A stretch of DNA of 64,000 bases from Terrimonas sp. Its GTDB lineage: Bacteria; Bacteroidota; Bacteroidia; Chitinophagales; Chitinophagaceae. The DNA lies in contig NZ_QCZJ01000019.1 in assembly GCF_003075435.1 (NCBI RefSeq), forward strand, positions 1 through 64,000, given 5' to 3'. Position numbers and translations under genes: made by a program. Shown piece after piece: positions 17,318 to 26,036 of the stretch. The notes under the pieces were generated by a model. That model was not told the DNA's origin, did not search any database, and worked only from the letters and a program-made list of their open reading frames with translations. The first letter of the stretch is position 1. Each line of letters opens with the position of its first letter.

Positions 17318-18521
17318 ATATTTCAGGTGTATCTGTTAAGGTTTGAAGATACATGAGGTATGATCCCTTTACATTAGGATGATGATAATAATGCCCCCAG
17401 TTATTGATGGCAGTATAATCTTCGTGCCACATGGTTGTTTTATCTACTTCCTTGCCGTCATGGTTAAGCGAAGTAGCCAGGTCAAACCTGCAACCGTTAA
17501 CATTATATTTTCTACGGACTTTCTCAATCAATATATTGGCTTCTGCCTGTGTGGCATGTTCGTTAGATGGGATATTATTTAATATAGGTATTGATCCTTG
17601 CGCAAAGATATATTCCACCAGTTCACTAAGGTTCGCCTCAGTATTTCCGCCATTCGTACCAATGGTAACCATTACATATTTTGCTTTTACATATGGTAGT
17701 TCATTTTTTATTCTTTCAAGTACTTCCCTTATAGTGCATCCGCCACGCCCGCTCGACATGGATTTTCCTTTTACATGTTGCATTATAAGTTGCGTCCACG
17801 ATAGTGGAAAGTCTTTTGCAGGGAAATATCCTTCAGGTTGGGTTATTGAATCACCATATAACAGCAAAGTAAGATTGCTCTCCATTGCCTGTACACAAAT
17901 TTGTTTTATTGTAAGTGATGTTCCTTCAAGCAATCCAAAACAGTAGTAATCCCATTGATGTACGAGGCCTTTCTCACTACCCATGGCTCCTTCACCCACA
18001 CCGCCAGGTCCATCACCGTTTATTTCCAGTTCTTCTTCCACACCGGTAGAAAGATCCGTTAGTTTAACTTTCGACTGCTGGTAAATCCGCTGAATTTCTA
18101 CGAGATATTCATTGTCAGGAAATATTTTAACACGCTTCCATACGACGGGGTTCGTTTCAATCGCAATTTTCTGTTTGGGAACATCTATTATCACTTTAAA
18201 ATCGCCTGTGCTGCTTTGAAAAACAGCCTTGGTATTGTTTGAAAAGCGAACATGATACCGCACCAGTCGTTCGCCCAGCGAATAATATTTATTTAACCGG
18301 ATAGTATTTTTATTTCCGGTAATCACCAGTCCCTGTGTTGTAAAATTGCAGGCAACATCATTTAAAATCAACTCCGGAAATTTTTCTGTATCACTCAGCT
18401 TTTTCTGATACAAAACAGTTGTAGCCTTTCGCGGAACAGGCGATTGTTTTTGAGTATAACCTGTTGTAAACAGCATAACATATCCCAGCAATAGTGACAA
18501 TCCTTTCATGATAGTTTTCAA
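17310..18521 (-). CDS. SGNH/GDSL-family hydrolase, probable carbohydrate acetylesterase
   Basis: The 403-aa protein has a signal peptide, an N-terminal beta-rich region (about 40-200) and a C-terminal SGNH hydrolase domain. Block I is LLYGDSITQPEG near residue 218, block II SSGRGGCTIRE near 253, block III TIGTNGGNT near 285, and the catalytic His/Asp pair may lie in HHPNVKGS near 388. SGNH enzymes in such loci usually deacetylate the glycan (rhamnogalacturonan acetylesterase-like). It follows susD after a 215-base gap containing a strong hairpin and overlaps the next esterase gene by 8 bases. Confidence 0.8.
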   Translation of the reverse strand: MKTIMKGLSLLLGYVMLFTTGYTQKQSPVPRKATTVLYQKKLSDTEKFPELILNDVACNFTTQGLVITGNKNTIRLNKYYSLGERLVRYHVRFSNNTKAVFQSSTGDFKVIIDVPKQKIAIETNPVVWKRVKIFPDNEYLVEIQRIYQQSKVKLTDLSTGVEEELEINGDGPGGVGEGAMGSEKGLVHQWDYYCFGLLEGTSLTIKQICVQAMESNLTLLLYGDSITQPEGYFPAKDFPLSWTQLIMQHVKGKSMSSGRGGCTIREVLERIKNELPYVKAKYVMVTIGTNGGNTEANLSELVEYIFAQGSIPILNNIPSNEHATQAEANILIEKVRRKYNVNGCRFDLATSLNHDGKEVDKTTMWHEDYTAINNWGHYYHHPNVKGSYLMYLQTLTDTPEIYE

Positions 18522-18687
18522 ATTTGTGTAGCCAAGAATAAATGCGTCAAACGTACATGAAATTTTTTATTCATAAAATACACAAAGGATGAATGAAAGA
18601 TTTCATGGGAGTTCCTCTTGGCTAAAAAACAATGATAAATATTCAAGAGATTTTTTTCAGAGATAAATAATTTATCCTTAAATAATA

Positions 18688-18723
18688 ATTGTCTTATGCC
18701 GGCATGAGCCGGCGTAAGACAAT
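18688..18723 (-). promoter_or_regulatory. Long intercistronic hairpin after susD
   Basis: A 15-bp inverted repeat with one G-T pair and a 6-base loop (arms 18688-18702 and 18709-18723) lies 14 bases after the susD stop codon. On the minus strand the RNA stem is followed by UAUUAUUU, not a clean U-run, so it may be a partial terminator or a 3'-end stabiliser that keeps susCD transcript above the downstream enzymes. Bases 18524-18687 show nothing else I can assign. Confidence 0.55.
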
Positions 18724-18736
18724 CAATTGCTGTTTT

Positions 18737-20518
18737 TTATCTCCAGGCTTCGGGTTGCACCATGCCGGTCATTTTTTTTGCATCTTCCAAAGGGATCGGC
18801 ATTATAAGGTATTTATCTGTGTAAGACTGGTAGTCACGAATTTTCCTACGCTCATAGCTGAATTTTCCATCAGAACCTTTTGTTATTCTCATTCCTGTAA
18901 TAAACTTATTGGTTTCTCCAAGAATTTTCCAGCGGCGCTGGTCATCGAAACGGTATTGCCCTTCAAGGCAAAATTCTACCCGACGTTCGTTACGAATGCG
19001 CTCACGTAAAAATTCTTTTGAATCTACGAAACCTGGTACATTCTCTATTTTCGGTTGAAGGGCTCTTTCTCTGATTACATTTAATGCAGTTTTCGCACCC
19101 GCGAGATCACCAACTTCACATAAGGCTTCTGCTTTCTGCAAATAGAATTCAGCCAGGCGGAAAAACACCCAATGTGTAGGTTCATTGCCTGAACTGCCTC
19201 CAGGCCCCCAGAACTTGATCTGCTTGTCTTTGCGGCTGTAATAACCCGTACATGTTCTTTGTGTTTCCTGTGAAATCACATCATTAAAACCACTTCGCCC
19301 TCCAACAAAGGTTTCAATAATAAATGGTTCCGTACAATTATAAGGCACGCCATAGTCAGCCATGTTGTAAAGTATATTTATATAAAAGCGCGCATCTCTG
19401 TTAGCATATGGATCTCCACCTGTTGCTTCGCTATATCCTGCAGCGGTTGCACCGGGTGTTATTGTAATACTTGTATGACTGGCATCATTGTACGTTACCG
19501 GTAAAGCGCCATTAGTCATTTCAAAGCAATCAACCAGCTCCTGGCTTGGCGATTCTCCACAGTTCCACATGTGGTTGATAGCAGCATAAGGATAATTACC
19601 AACGTCTACTCCGTTTGTATTGTTGATATGAGAGTTATCACTCCATGAGCGCCAAATGATTTCAGAGACCGGGGTAGTAAATGCACCGATGAATAATTTT
19701 TTATAGTCCTGCATGCTTACAAGGCCATACTCTGCCATATTTATAACATCCTGGGCTGCATCAGCAGCACGTTGCCACCTACCCTGGTCATTATCTGAAT
19801 TATTAAGCGGACTTGCATTATACAATAATACACGCGCACGTATTGCATACGCAATCCCTTTATCAACACGCCGGGCATCCTGCGAAGGTTGACGGTTTGG
19901 TAAAATTCCGGAATTAATAACTTCGAGCAGTTCTTGTTCAATTTTTGAAGCTATATCGTTGTAAGCAGGTCTTACAAGATCATTCCATCCTGTAAAAGTT
20001 GGATCAAATGGTTCTTCCACCCAGGGTACTGCTCCATAAAATTCCAGCAGGTTCATATAATACCAACAACGCAAAACACGCGCTTCCGCTATCCAGGTTT
20101 TACGTTCCTGCTCAGTAATAGCTGTAGACTGGGGCAAATATTTAATCGCATTATTTGCCAGCCGGATACCGCGCCAGAAATCCGGCCATAACTGTTCCGA
20201 TGGAGACGACCACGGCCAATTAATAACAGGGTTAGATAAAGACAAGGAGCCATTATGCCACTCATATGCATTATAGGTGGCAGCCCAGAAAGCATTGTCG
20301 GTAAGACATTCCATAGGGCTCATTACAAATGAAATCTGGTCTCTTGCCTGGTATATCTCGCCGTATGCTGCATCAAGCAATCCCTTGCTCCGGTTATAGT
20401 TGGTAAGAATTTTGTCTATGGTAATTTGTCCGTCAGGCGTTTTCTCTAATGCTTTTTCACAGCCATACTGGAATAAAAGCGTTGTTGTAATAATGATTAA
20501 TAAGGCGATCCGCTTCAT
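18737..20518 (-). CDS. SusD/RagB-family nutrient-binding outer-membrane lipoprotein
   Basis: The 593-aa protein has a lipoprotein signal (LLFQYGCEKALEKTPDG, lipobox Cys near residue 20) and the alpha-helical TPR-like SusD fold. Typical features are the N-terminal YNRSKGLLDAAYGEIY segment, EARVLRCWYYMNLLEFYG near residue 146, and FRLAEFYLQKAEALCEVGD near 456 followed by RERIRNERRVEFCLEGQYRFDDQRRW in two parts. SusD forms the lid of the SusC transporter and binds the oligosaccharide at the cell surface. Ends before a hairpin; starts 30 bases after susC. Confidence 0.95.
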   Translation of the reverse strand: MKRIALLIIITTTLLFQYGCEKALEKTPDGQITIDKILTNYNRSKGLLDAAYGEIYQARDQISFVMSPMECLTDNAFWAATYNAYEWHNGSLSLSNPVINWPWSSPSEQLWPDFWRGIRLANNAIKYLPQSTAITEQERKTWIAEARVLRCWYYMNLLEFYGAVPWVEEPFDPTFTGWNDLVRPAYNDIASKIEQELLEVINSGILPNRQPSQDARRVDKGIAYAIRARVLLYNASPLNNSDNDQGRWQRAADAAQDVINMAEYGLVSMQDYKKLFIGAFTTPVSEIIWRSWSDNSHINNTNGVDVGNYPYAAINHMWNCGESPSQELVDCFEMTNGALPVTYNDASHTSITITPGATAAGYSEATGGDPYANRDARFYINILYNMADYGVPYNCTEPFIIETFVGGRSGFNDVISQETQRTCTGYYSRKDKQIKFWGPGGSSGNEPTHWVFFRLAEFYLQKAEALCEVGDLAGAKTALNVIRERALQPKIENVPGFVDSKEFLRERIRNERRVEFCLEGQYRFDDQRRWKILGETNKFITGMRITKGSDGKFSYERRKIRDYQSYTDKYLIMPIPLEDAKKMTGMVQPEAWR

Positions 20519-20548
20519 GATTTCGAATATTTTAATGGTCAGGCATTT

Positions 20549-23500
20549 TTAAAATGATATATTCACGCCTACATTGTAGGCTTTAAAAACAGGATATAAC
20601 AGCTCATTGTTCTGTTCCGGATCCTGGTATTTTACGGGGTACCTGTCAAATGTGAGCAGGTTCAATCCATTTGCATACACCCTTACTGATTTTGCACCGA
20701 TTTTGCCGGAGATATTTCCCGGAAGTGTATACCCGATTTCAGCATTTTTCAGCCGGATATAGCTGCCATCTACATACCAAAAATCAGATGGTAACTTGCT
20801 TGCATTGCTACCGGGATCTAAACGTGGATACGTAATAGGTAAACCAGCATCAAATCTTTCCTGGCTCCAGGCTTCTTTATGCCATTCATTAAAATTGTTT
20901 GTTTCCCATACTCTTTGACCAACCATCAGGTAACTCCTGTTAGCCACGCCCTGCCACATCATACTGATGTCAAATCCTTTGATCTGAAAACTGATTGCAC
21001 CTCCAAATGTCCACTCAGGAACCTCAGGAAATCCAATAGGAACCTGGTCTTGTTCTGTTACAACACCATCACCGTTGGTATCTTTGTATTTGATATCTCC
21101 TAATTTAGGTGTGGCTCCAATTCCTGATTGATCCGGCCAGTCCTCTATTTCTCTTTGTGTATTAAAGAAACCTGCTGTTGCGTAGCCCCATTGCTGCCCC
21201 AAACGGTAACCTGTGCTGCGAAGCCGGTATGCATATTCTTCAGGTAGTAAAACCTCACTGACATATAACACCTTGTTGCGGTTAAAAGCTCCGTTAAGCC
21301 TGATATCAAGGCGTGTGGTTTTATTAAAACTTTTCTGGTAACCGCCTACCAGTTCAAAACCTTTGTTTTCAATTTCACCTGCATTTATCCTGGGGATTAT
21401 ACCGGATGTAAATACCCCTCCGGTTCCAAATACACCTGTTGGCACCAGGCCCGTGGCAGAAATCAGGATGTTATTACGTCTTTCATAAAAAACATCCACA
21501 TCAAAGCTGAAGTTATTGAACATGCGTGTTTCCAAACCAACATTGTATTTGTTGGCTTTCTCCCATTCAAGATTATTATTTCCTATCTGTGATTCATAAC
21601 TGCCATTCCATAACGTAAGAAATGCAAAACGTGCGCCGTTCATATTATCATTACCAACCTGTCCGTATGATGCGCGGATTTTAGCGAATGTGAGCCAGGG
21701 CATGCTGTTCTGTATAAAATTCTCATTAGACGCTACCCAGCCTACAGAAAAAGAAGGGAAAAAACCCATCTTATGCCCGGGCGCAAATTGCTCAGATCCA
21801 TTGTAGCCAAAGTTAACTTCAGCAAGATATTTGTTATCATAACCGTATGTTGCACGTCCTACAAAGCCTATGTAATTATATGGAAGTTCAATGTTTACAA
21901 CACGCTGATACCTGTTGAATAAAGCCATCGCTGTAACATCATGCAAGCCAAATTTACGCCCGTAGTTAATGGAAGCATCAAGGTTCATGAGGTTCCATTG
22001 CGATTGTGCCTGTGCATCACTTAAGGTACTGTTTGTCATTGTGCCGGTTGGCTGATAAATAACTTTGTCAGGATCATCAGGATCAGGCTTGGCCTCGTAA
22101 AGCTGGAATGTTCTTTGACGCACCTGTTGATTCATAGAGGTAGCATCGTAGGACGCCACAACTTTTGCCGACAATCCTTTTGTCAAAAATTCAAGTTTCT
22201 GTTCTACTCCTAATGTGGTAGTCACCTGGTTAATAAGTGTGTTTCGGAAGCCGGAACGATTTAACATTCCATAGGGCACATTGTTTATATTTCCTCCCTT
22301 TAATGGAGTTGATAATACTTCTCCGTCAGGAGTTACATCATTGTGATAATTGCTGGGTGTTTGAAGCAAAGAGCCGATTACTACTGAATATGCGCTAACA
22401 TCATTAAGATAAGCGCCATTATTAGGCACAACTACAGGATCATTTTTCTTTTGCATATACCCACTTATGTTAAGGAACATGCTTAAAGAAGCATTGATAT
22501 CAATATCAAAGTTAGATCTGAAGTTTACGCGGTTGGGTTTTGATGCGGGATCATAATTATACTCACTGAATTTTTCGGTTTTAAAAATTCCTTCCTGGCG
22601 AAGATAACCGACTGTAGTAAAATATCTCATCCGTTCAGAGCCACCGGCTACATTTACATTCACTCTTTGCATAGGGAAAGCATCTCTCATGAATTCTTTC
22701 ACAAAATTGCGCACAGGATACAGGTCAGGTTTATCGCCAAGTCTGTAATGTTCCAAAGCAACATCATCGTAAATGGGCTGACGACCATTTTGAATTTCCA
22801 CCTGATTACGCAGTGTAGCATAATCATAAGAGTTGGTCATTTCAGGTAAACGTGTTGGTGATTGCCACGATTGTTCTACAGTAACATCTATAACAGGCTT
22901 ACCGGAAAAACCACGACGTGTTGTAACCATTATAACACCATTTGCACCACGCACACCATATACCGCTGTAGCAGAAGCGTCTTTGAGTATTGAAATAGAT
23001 TCAACCTCCCGCGGATCAAGAGCCGTGAAATCTCTTTGGACTCCATCAACAAGTATCAAAGGCTGCTGACCATTGATAGTACTGCGTCCCCTGATATAAA
23101 AATCCAACTGCTCACCACCCGGCACGCCGGATCGTTGAATCACACTTAAACCAGGCAAACGGCCTGCAAGCGCAATTCCTATGTTAGAGGCTGGTGTTTG
23201 CCGCAAACCTGCTGCACTCATAGTGGATATTGCAGCCACCACACTCACCTTTTTCTGCCTGCCATAACCTACCACTACTACATCAGACAACTCCTTTGAT
23301 TTGGCGGTTATAGTTATAGTTATACTTGTTATACCTGTTTCCACAACATAAAAATTATCCTCATAACCAATATGTGAAATACGAAGCGTCTGTCCGGGTT
23401 TTACGCTTATTACAAATTTTCCGTTCGCATCCGTAACCGTGCTTGCGTCTGTGTTGGTCACAGATATTGTTACCCCGCTAACACCAGCCAGGCTTGCAGA

Positions 23501-23626
23501 ATCAATTATCTGCCCGGTAATCCGTTGCGCATTTTGAGCAGAAAGACTTAATGTTGAGAAAACTAAAACCAGCAACAACAATGCTGATAAAATAAGAGGG
23601 TTTAAAATTTTGCAATCGTTATTCAT
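20549..23626 (-). CDS. SusC/RagA-family TonB-linked outer-membrane transporter
   Basis: About 1025 aa from the ATG at 23626 (a longer in-frame start at 23656 lacks a good signal). After a signal peptide ending in LSLSAQ comes a carboxypeptidase-regulatory-like domain (about 35-110), a TonB box region (ELSDVVVVGYGRQKK near 115), the plug domain with FYIRGRSTINGQQPLILVDG near 180 and ILKDASATAVYGVRGANG, then the 22-stranded barrel. There is no STN domain, consistent with the absence of an ECF sigma/anti-sigma pair nearby. It imports the rhamnose-containing oligosaccharide with SusD. First gene of the distal arm; about 870 bases without an intact gene lie upstream of it. Confidence 0.95.
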   Translation of the reverse strand: MNNDCKILNPLILSALLLLVLVFSTLSLSAQNAQRITGQIIDSASLAGVSGVTISVTNTDASTVTDANGKFVISVKPGQTLRISHIGYEDNFYVVETGITSITITITAKSKELSDVVVVGYGRQKKVSVVAAISTMSAAGLRQTPASNIGIALAGRLPGLSVIQRSGVPGGEQLDFYIRGRSTINGQQPLILVDGVQRDFTALDPREVESISILKDASATAVYGVRGANGVIMVTTRRGFSGKPVIDVTVEQSWQSPTRLPEMTNSYDYATLRNQVEIQNGRQPIYDDVALEHYRLGDKPDLYPVRNFVKEFMRDAFPMQRVNVNVAGGSERMRYFTTVGYLRQEGIFKTEKFSEYNYDPASKPNRVNFRSNFDIDINASLSMFLNISGYMQKKNDPVVVPNNGAYLNDVSAYSVVIGSLLQTPSNYHNDVTPDGEVLSTPLKGGNINNVPYGMLNRSGFRNTLINQVTTTLGVEQKLEFLTKGLSAKVVASYDATSMNQQVRQRTFQLYEAKPDPDDPDKVIYQPTGTMTNSTLSDAQAQSQWNLMNLDASINYGRKFGLHDVTAMALFNRYQRVVNIELPYNYIGFVGRATYGYDNKYLAEVNFGYNGSEQFAPGHKMGFFPSFSVGWVASNENFIQNSMPWLTFAKIRASYGQVGNDNMNGARFAFLTLWNGSYESQIGNNNLEWEKANKYNVGLETRMFNNFSFDVDVFYERRNNILISATGLVPTGVFGTGGVFTSGIIPRINAGEIENKGFELVGGYQKSFNKTTRLDIRLNGAFNRNKVLYVSEVLLPEEYAYRLRSTGYRLGQQWGYATAGFFNTQREIEDWPDQSGIGATPKLGDIKYKDTNGDGVVTEQDQVPIGFPEVPEWTFGGAISFQIKGFDISMMWQGVANRSYLMVGQRVWETNNFNEWHKEAWSQERFDAGLPITYPRLDPGSNASKLPSDFWYVDGSYIRLKNAEIGYTLPGNISGKIGAKSVRVYANGLNLLTFDRYPVKYQDPEQNNELLYPVFKAYNVGVNISF

Positions 23627-23639
23627 TTTTAAATTAATT

Positions 23640-24480
23640 AGTCTTGGTGAAACCAAAATTTTTTCAATTCAGAAATAAATTTAGAAGGTCTTTTTTCTTT
23701 TCTTGACCTGACCTGTACCGAATAAGCAAAAAAAATATTCAACCGTGCTTACACATTACGTAGTTGTTGCGATTATAATATATTATTAAAGCAGGATAAA
23801 AATGGCTTCGCCAAGTTTGGATTTCTTTTATAGTAATATGTTTCCGGTCTCTATTGTTGCTTCAAAAAAATTACATTCCGGAAAACGTTAGATGTAATAC
23901 CTGTAACGCATTGATGGCTTTTAAATCCGCGATTTGATTGGGCGTAGAAATGAACCGTTCATTTATTTCCTCCCTGTCTCAACAATTATTTTTCGATGAA
24001 GTTACTTGTACTTCTTGCGGAGGTGAATTGGTCTGTAAAACCAGAAAGAAGCTTTACTATGGATCTTCGCTGTAACCCGCCTGTTGCTCCATATTGGTTT
24101 TCAACAGCCTTTCCAGTATTGCCGGTGTGCTCCTTCCGAGTAGTCGTTTTTAAAACTATACATGCCTTAAACTTTCGCCAAAATACAATTAAGGTAGCCT
24201 TGCCAATAGTATGCTTTTAGCCTGATGTGGTGTTACTTTCAAATTTGGGAGAAGATGTTATAAATCGAACCACTCACGCCAGTATCGATTTTCAAACCTG
24301 GTTTTGATAAATCGTGAAACCAGTTGCTTTCTTTTTTTAAAATGGATTTCCCGTAAATGTGTTCTGCTTTTTGCAAGCGTGTCGTTGATGATGGAATAAT
24401 AATTGATTGTCTTTTGCGATAAAACAAATCATCCTTTATGAGGATACATAGGATCTCAGGTATTTTCTGATTGTTTTAAA
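23640..24480. other. Gene-poor stretch upstream of susC with decayed sequence
   Basis: About 840 bases without an intact gene. The part next to susC must hold the susC promoter, but no exact TAnnTTTG is seen there (an A/T-rich TATTTTTTTTGC on the minus strand near 23728-23740 is the nearest). A threonine-aldolase remnant is listed separately at 24060-24163. The small open frames at 23950-24075 and 24239-24427 match nothing I recognise. Confidence 0.5.
24060..24163 (-). pseudogene. ltaE: N-terminal remnant of low-specificity L-threonine aldolase
   Basis: Read from an ATG at 24163 on the minus strand, the sequence gives MYSFKNDYSEGAHR, then after a one-frame slip ILERLLKTNMEQQAGYSEDP, followed by stops. 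These two pieces in order match the start of low-specificity L-threonine aldolases (FKNDYSEGAHP-ILEAL-x-TN-x-EQ-x-GYGED). The remaining about 300 residues are absent. The frame slip plus lost C-terminus make this a dead fragment, left by deletion or rearrangement. Confidence 0.7.
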
Positions 24481-24495
24481 ATTTCTGACATGATC

Positions 24496-24867
24496 TTATT
24501 TGCTTCGTGCATTCTTCTTCGCAGCCGGTTTGCGGACAGGTGATTTCCTGGTTACTTTGGCTGCTGCTTTTTTAACAGGTGCTGTTATTTTTTTAGTCGT
24601 TTTTGAAATTTTCTTTGCCGCTTTTTTTGCGACCGGCTTTGCTTTCTTCGCTGCTTTTTTAACGGCTTTCTTTGCGGGCGTTGTTTTCCCGGAAACCTTC
24701 TTCTTAATTGCCTCCTTTACTTCCGTAAATTTTTCAGCTACGGTTTCAGTAACGGCGAACGCGCCGGCTACAATATCGGTTTTCAGTTCTGAAGCAACGC
24801 CGGATATTTTTTCGAGTAAAGAAGGTTTATCCTCTGCGGCGGCGGGTTTTTGTTTTTTGGATGACAT
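24496..24867 (-). CDS. Histone-H1-like lysine/alanine/proline-rich protein
   Basis: About 123 aa from the ATG at 24867 (one more in-frame ATG at 24873). Residues 1-60 are an amphipathic helical region (PSLLEKISGVASELKTDIV... FTEVKEAIKKKVSG); residues 60-123 are a repetitive basic tail of AKKA, KPVAKKAAKK and KKITAPVKKAA type units, like the tails of eukaryotic H1 and bacterial Hc1/H1-like proteins. It probably binds DNA or another polyanion in the cytoplasm. The opposite strand is open over the same span, but that is an artefact of the repetitive Lys/Ala codons. Stand-alone gene. Confidence 0.75.
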   Translation of the reverse strand: MSSKKQKPAAAEDKPSLLEKISGVASELKTDIVAGAFAVTETVAEKFTEVKEAIKKKVSGKTTPAKKAVKKAAKKAKPVAKKAAKKISKTTKKITAPVKKAAAKVTRKSPVRKPAAKKNARSK

Positions 24868-24879
24868 ATGCAATGATTT

Positions 24880-25106
24880 CTCTAAAGATAGTAGTTTTCC
24901 GATCCTGTCGAATCGTTATGACAAAACAATCACAAAGCCTTCTATTTTTTGCAAGCCGGATGCGTCGTTTCTTTGTGTAACAAATCCAATAGACAACTAA
25001 CCGAAAACAGATCCCAATAATCCTATGAACCTAAAACCCTTGATCTAAATCCATTACCCTGGAAAAGCAATTGTCCTAAAAAACCGTCCAACTAAAGACA
25101 TTGCAG
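24880..25106 (+). ncRNA. Possible small RNA ending at the orphan terminator
   Basis: No protein gene is seen on the plus strand upstream of the strong terminator at 25107-25137. A one-mismatch -7 box TTTCTTTG lies near 24970-24977, which would give an RNA of roughly 150-160 bases. No known RNA family (6S, SRP, tmRNA, RNase P) was recognised, so this is inferred only from promoter-like and terminator signals. Confidence 0.25.
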
Positions 25107-25137
25107 CAGCGCTACATTTCTGTAGCGCTGTTTTTTT
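25107..25137 (+). terminator. Strong rho-independent terminator without an upstream gene
   Basis: A perfect 10-bp stem CAGCGCTACA/TGTAGCGCTG with loop TTTC (25117-25120) is followed by seven T (25131-25137). It reads on the plus strand, where the preceding 600 bases hold no plus-strand gene. Confidence 0.85.
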
Positions 25138-25209
25138 ATATGCCTGCTGTAGCACCGCATAGGACAGGATATATACAGGCTGTACGATGGCGGAAATCCC
25201 CGGAACTAT

Positions 25210-25276
25210 TATTTTTGCAACAGTTTTTCATAGGATATTGGATTTAAAACGGGGCGCATGTCTATGCACCCTTTTT
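25210..25276 (+). repeat. Promoter/hairpin element, copy A
   Basis: An exact -7 box TATTTTTG (25210-25217) is followed after exactly 11 bases by CATAGGATATTGGATTTAAA (25229-25248; identity with copy B covers 25225-25249), then a hairpin GGG-C-GCAT-GTCT-ATGC-A-CCC (25252-25271) and a T-rich run. Copy B at 37444-37513 has the same box-to-motif spacing and the same GTCT loop. The element may encode a short RNA or a structured 5' leader. It lies about 360 bases upstream of the small gene at 25636. Confidence 0.6.
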
Positions 25277-25635
25277 ATTTTATAAATGCCGGGAGCGTTA
25301 GCACAAAAGGTTGGTGGATACATCTTAGAAATGAAGCTTTTTTCAAAAGATTTCACTATGCATGTAAAAACAATTCCCCCAGGCTATACATGCTTAACAG
25401 GAAAACTGCTGTACTTTCAGCTTTTCATTTTATCAGGAAAAAATTTGAATTTTTCAGAATCACTTTTATATTTGCCTCGCATAGCATGCCGGTTTTCGGC
25501 GAAATCAGCCTCCTTTTTTGTTACTGTCTCTGCCTCGTAAGTTCATTGATTATCGTGAGCTGATGGCATACTATCATGTTTTCAGCATCTAGTTTTAGGA
25601 ATCGCATTTTTAACTTAATTGTAAAATTGTTATTT
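25277..25635. other. No gene recognised
   Basis: Two overlapping plus-strand open frames of 84-101 codons exist here, but neither resembles a known protein or shows clear coding character. The stretch may be the leader between the repeat element and the gene at 25636. Confidence 0.4.
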
Positions 25636-25884
25636 ATGAAACTGTCAGAATTTATTGCATTACCAGAGGACCACAAAAGATCTACCGTTATGACTGAAGG
25701 TGTTGCCATTGCCAAGAGATGTCTTAACAATCAAATGATTTTTCTTTATCAGTTACATGGATTCTATGTAGAGACCTACTGCTGTTATAAGTGTAAAGAG
25801 ATCGGGGAATACAGGGTATTTCAGGATACAAAGCAATTGATTCCCTATTTGGATGCCATTCAGATAGATCACTTATTAAATTGA
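25636..25884 (+). CDS. Small conserved-type hypothetical protein (82 aa)
   Basis: From ATG 25636 the product is MKLSEFIALPEDHKRS... DAIQIDHLLN, 82 aa, cytoplasmic, no signal or membrane segment. It has a Cys cluster ETYCCYKCKEIGEYR near residue 50 and a C-terminal FQDTKQLIPYLDAI segment. The pattern (FYVE-x-Y... RVF-x-x-T-x-x-L-x-PYL) resembles a small protein family I have seen in Bacteroidetes genomes, function unknown. The longer frame from 25576 has no better start. Possibly driven by the promoter/hairpin element upstream. Confidence 0.5.
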   Translation: MKLSEFIALPEDHKRSTVMTEGVAIAKRCLNNQMIFLYQLHGFYVETYCCYKCKEIGEYRVFQDTKQLIPYLDAIQIDHLLN

Positions 25885-26036
25885 TCAGGCATTCTTTCCC
25901 GCTCCGATCTGTGTTTGATAATACCGTGTAATCAGGACACTGCTTACCCGGTAATGATACATATCTTTATCTTCACTTGTTACCGGTATATTTATATAAA
26001 ATTTTATTTTTAAGAACGAGAACACCAGGGCACAGA

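Noticed and set aside
23950-24075. 41-codon plus-strand frame with a zinc-ribbon-like CTSCGGELVC
   Set aside because: Its 3' end lies antisense to the threonine aldolase remnant, it has only one Cys pair plus one, and no good start signal; chance is more likely.
24239-24427. 62-codon minus-strand frame
   Set aside because: No recognisable motif, no promoter or partner; probably random open frame in a decayed region.
24500-25000. Long plus-strand open frame (166 codons) opposite the H1-like gene
   Set aside because: It is the complement of repetitive Lys/Ala codons, giving Phe/Ala-rich nonsense; the minus-strand protein has a clear design.
25258-25563. Two overlapping plus-strand frames (101 and 84 codons)
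   Set aside because: Neither shows family features, and they overlap in different frames within a likely leader region.
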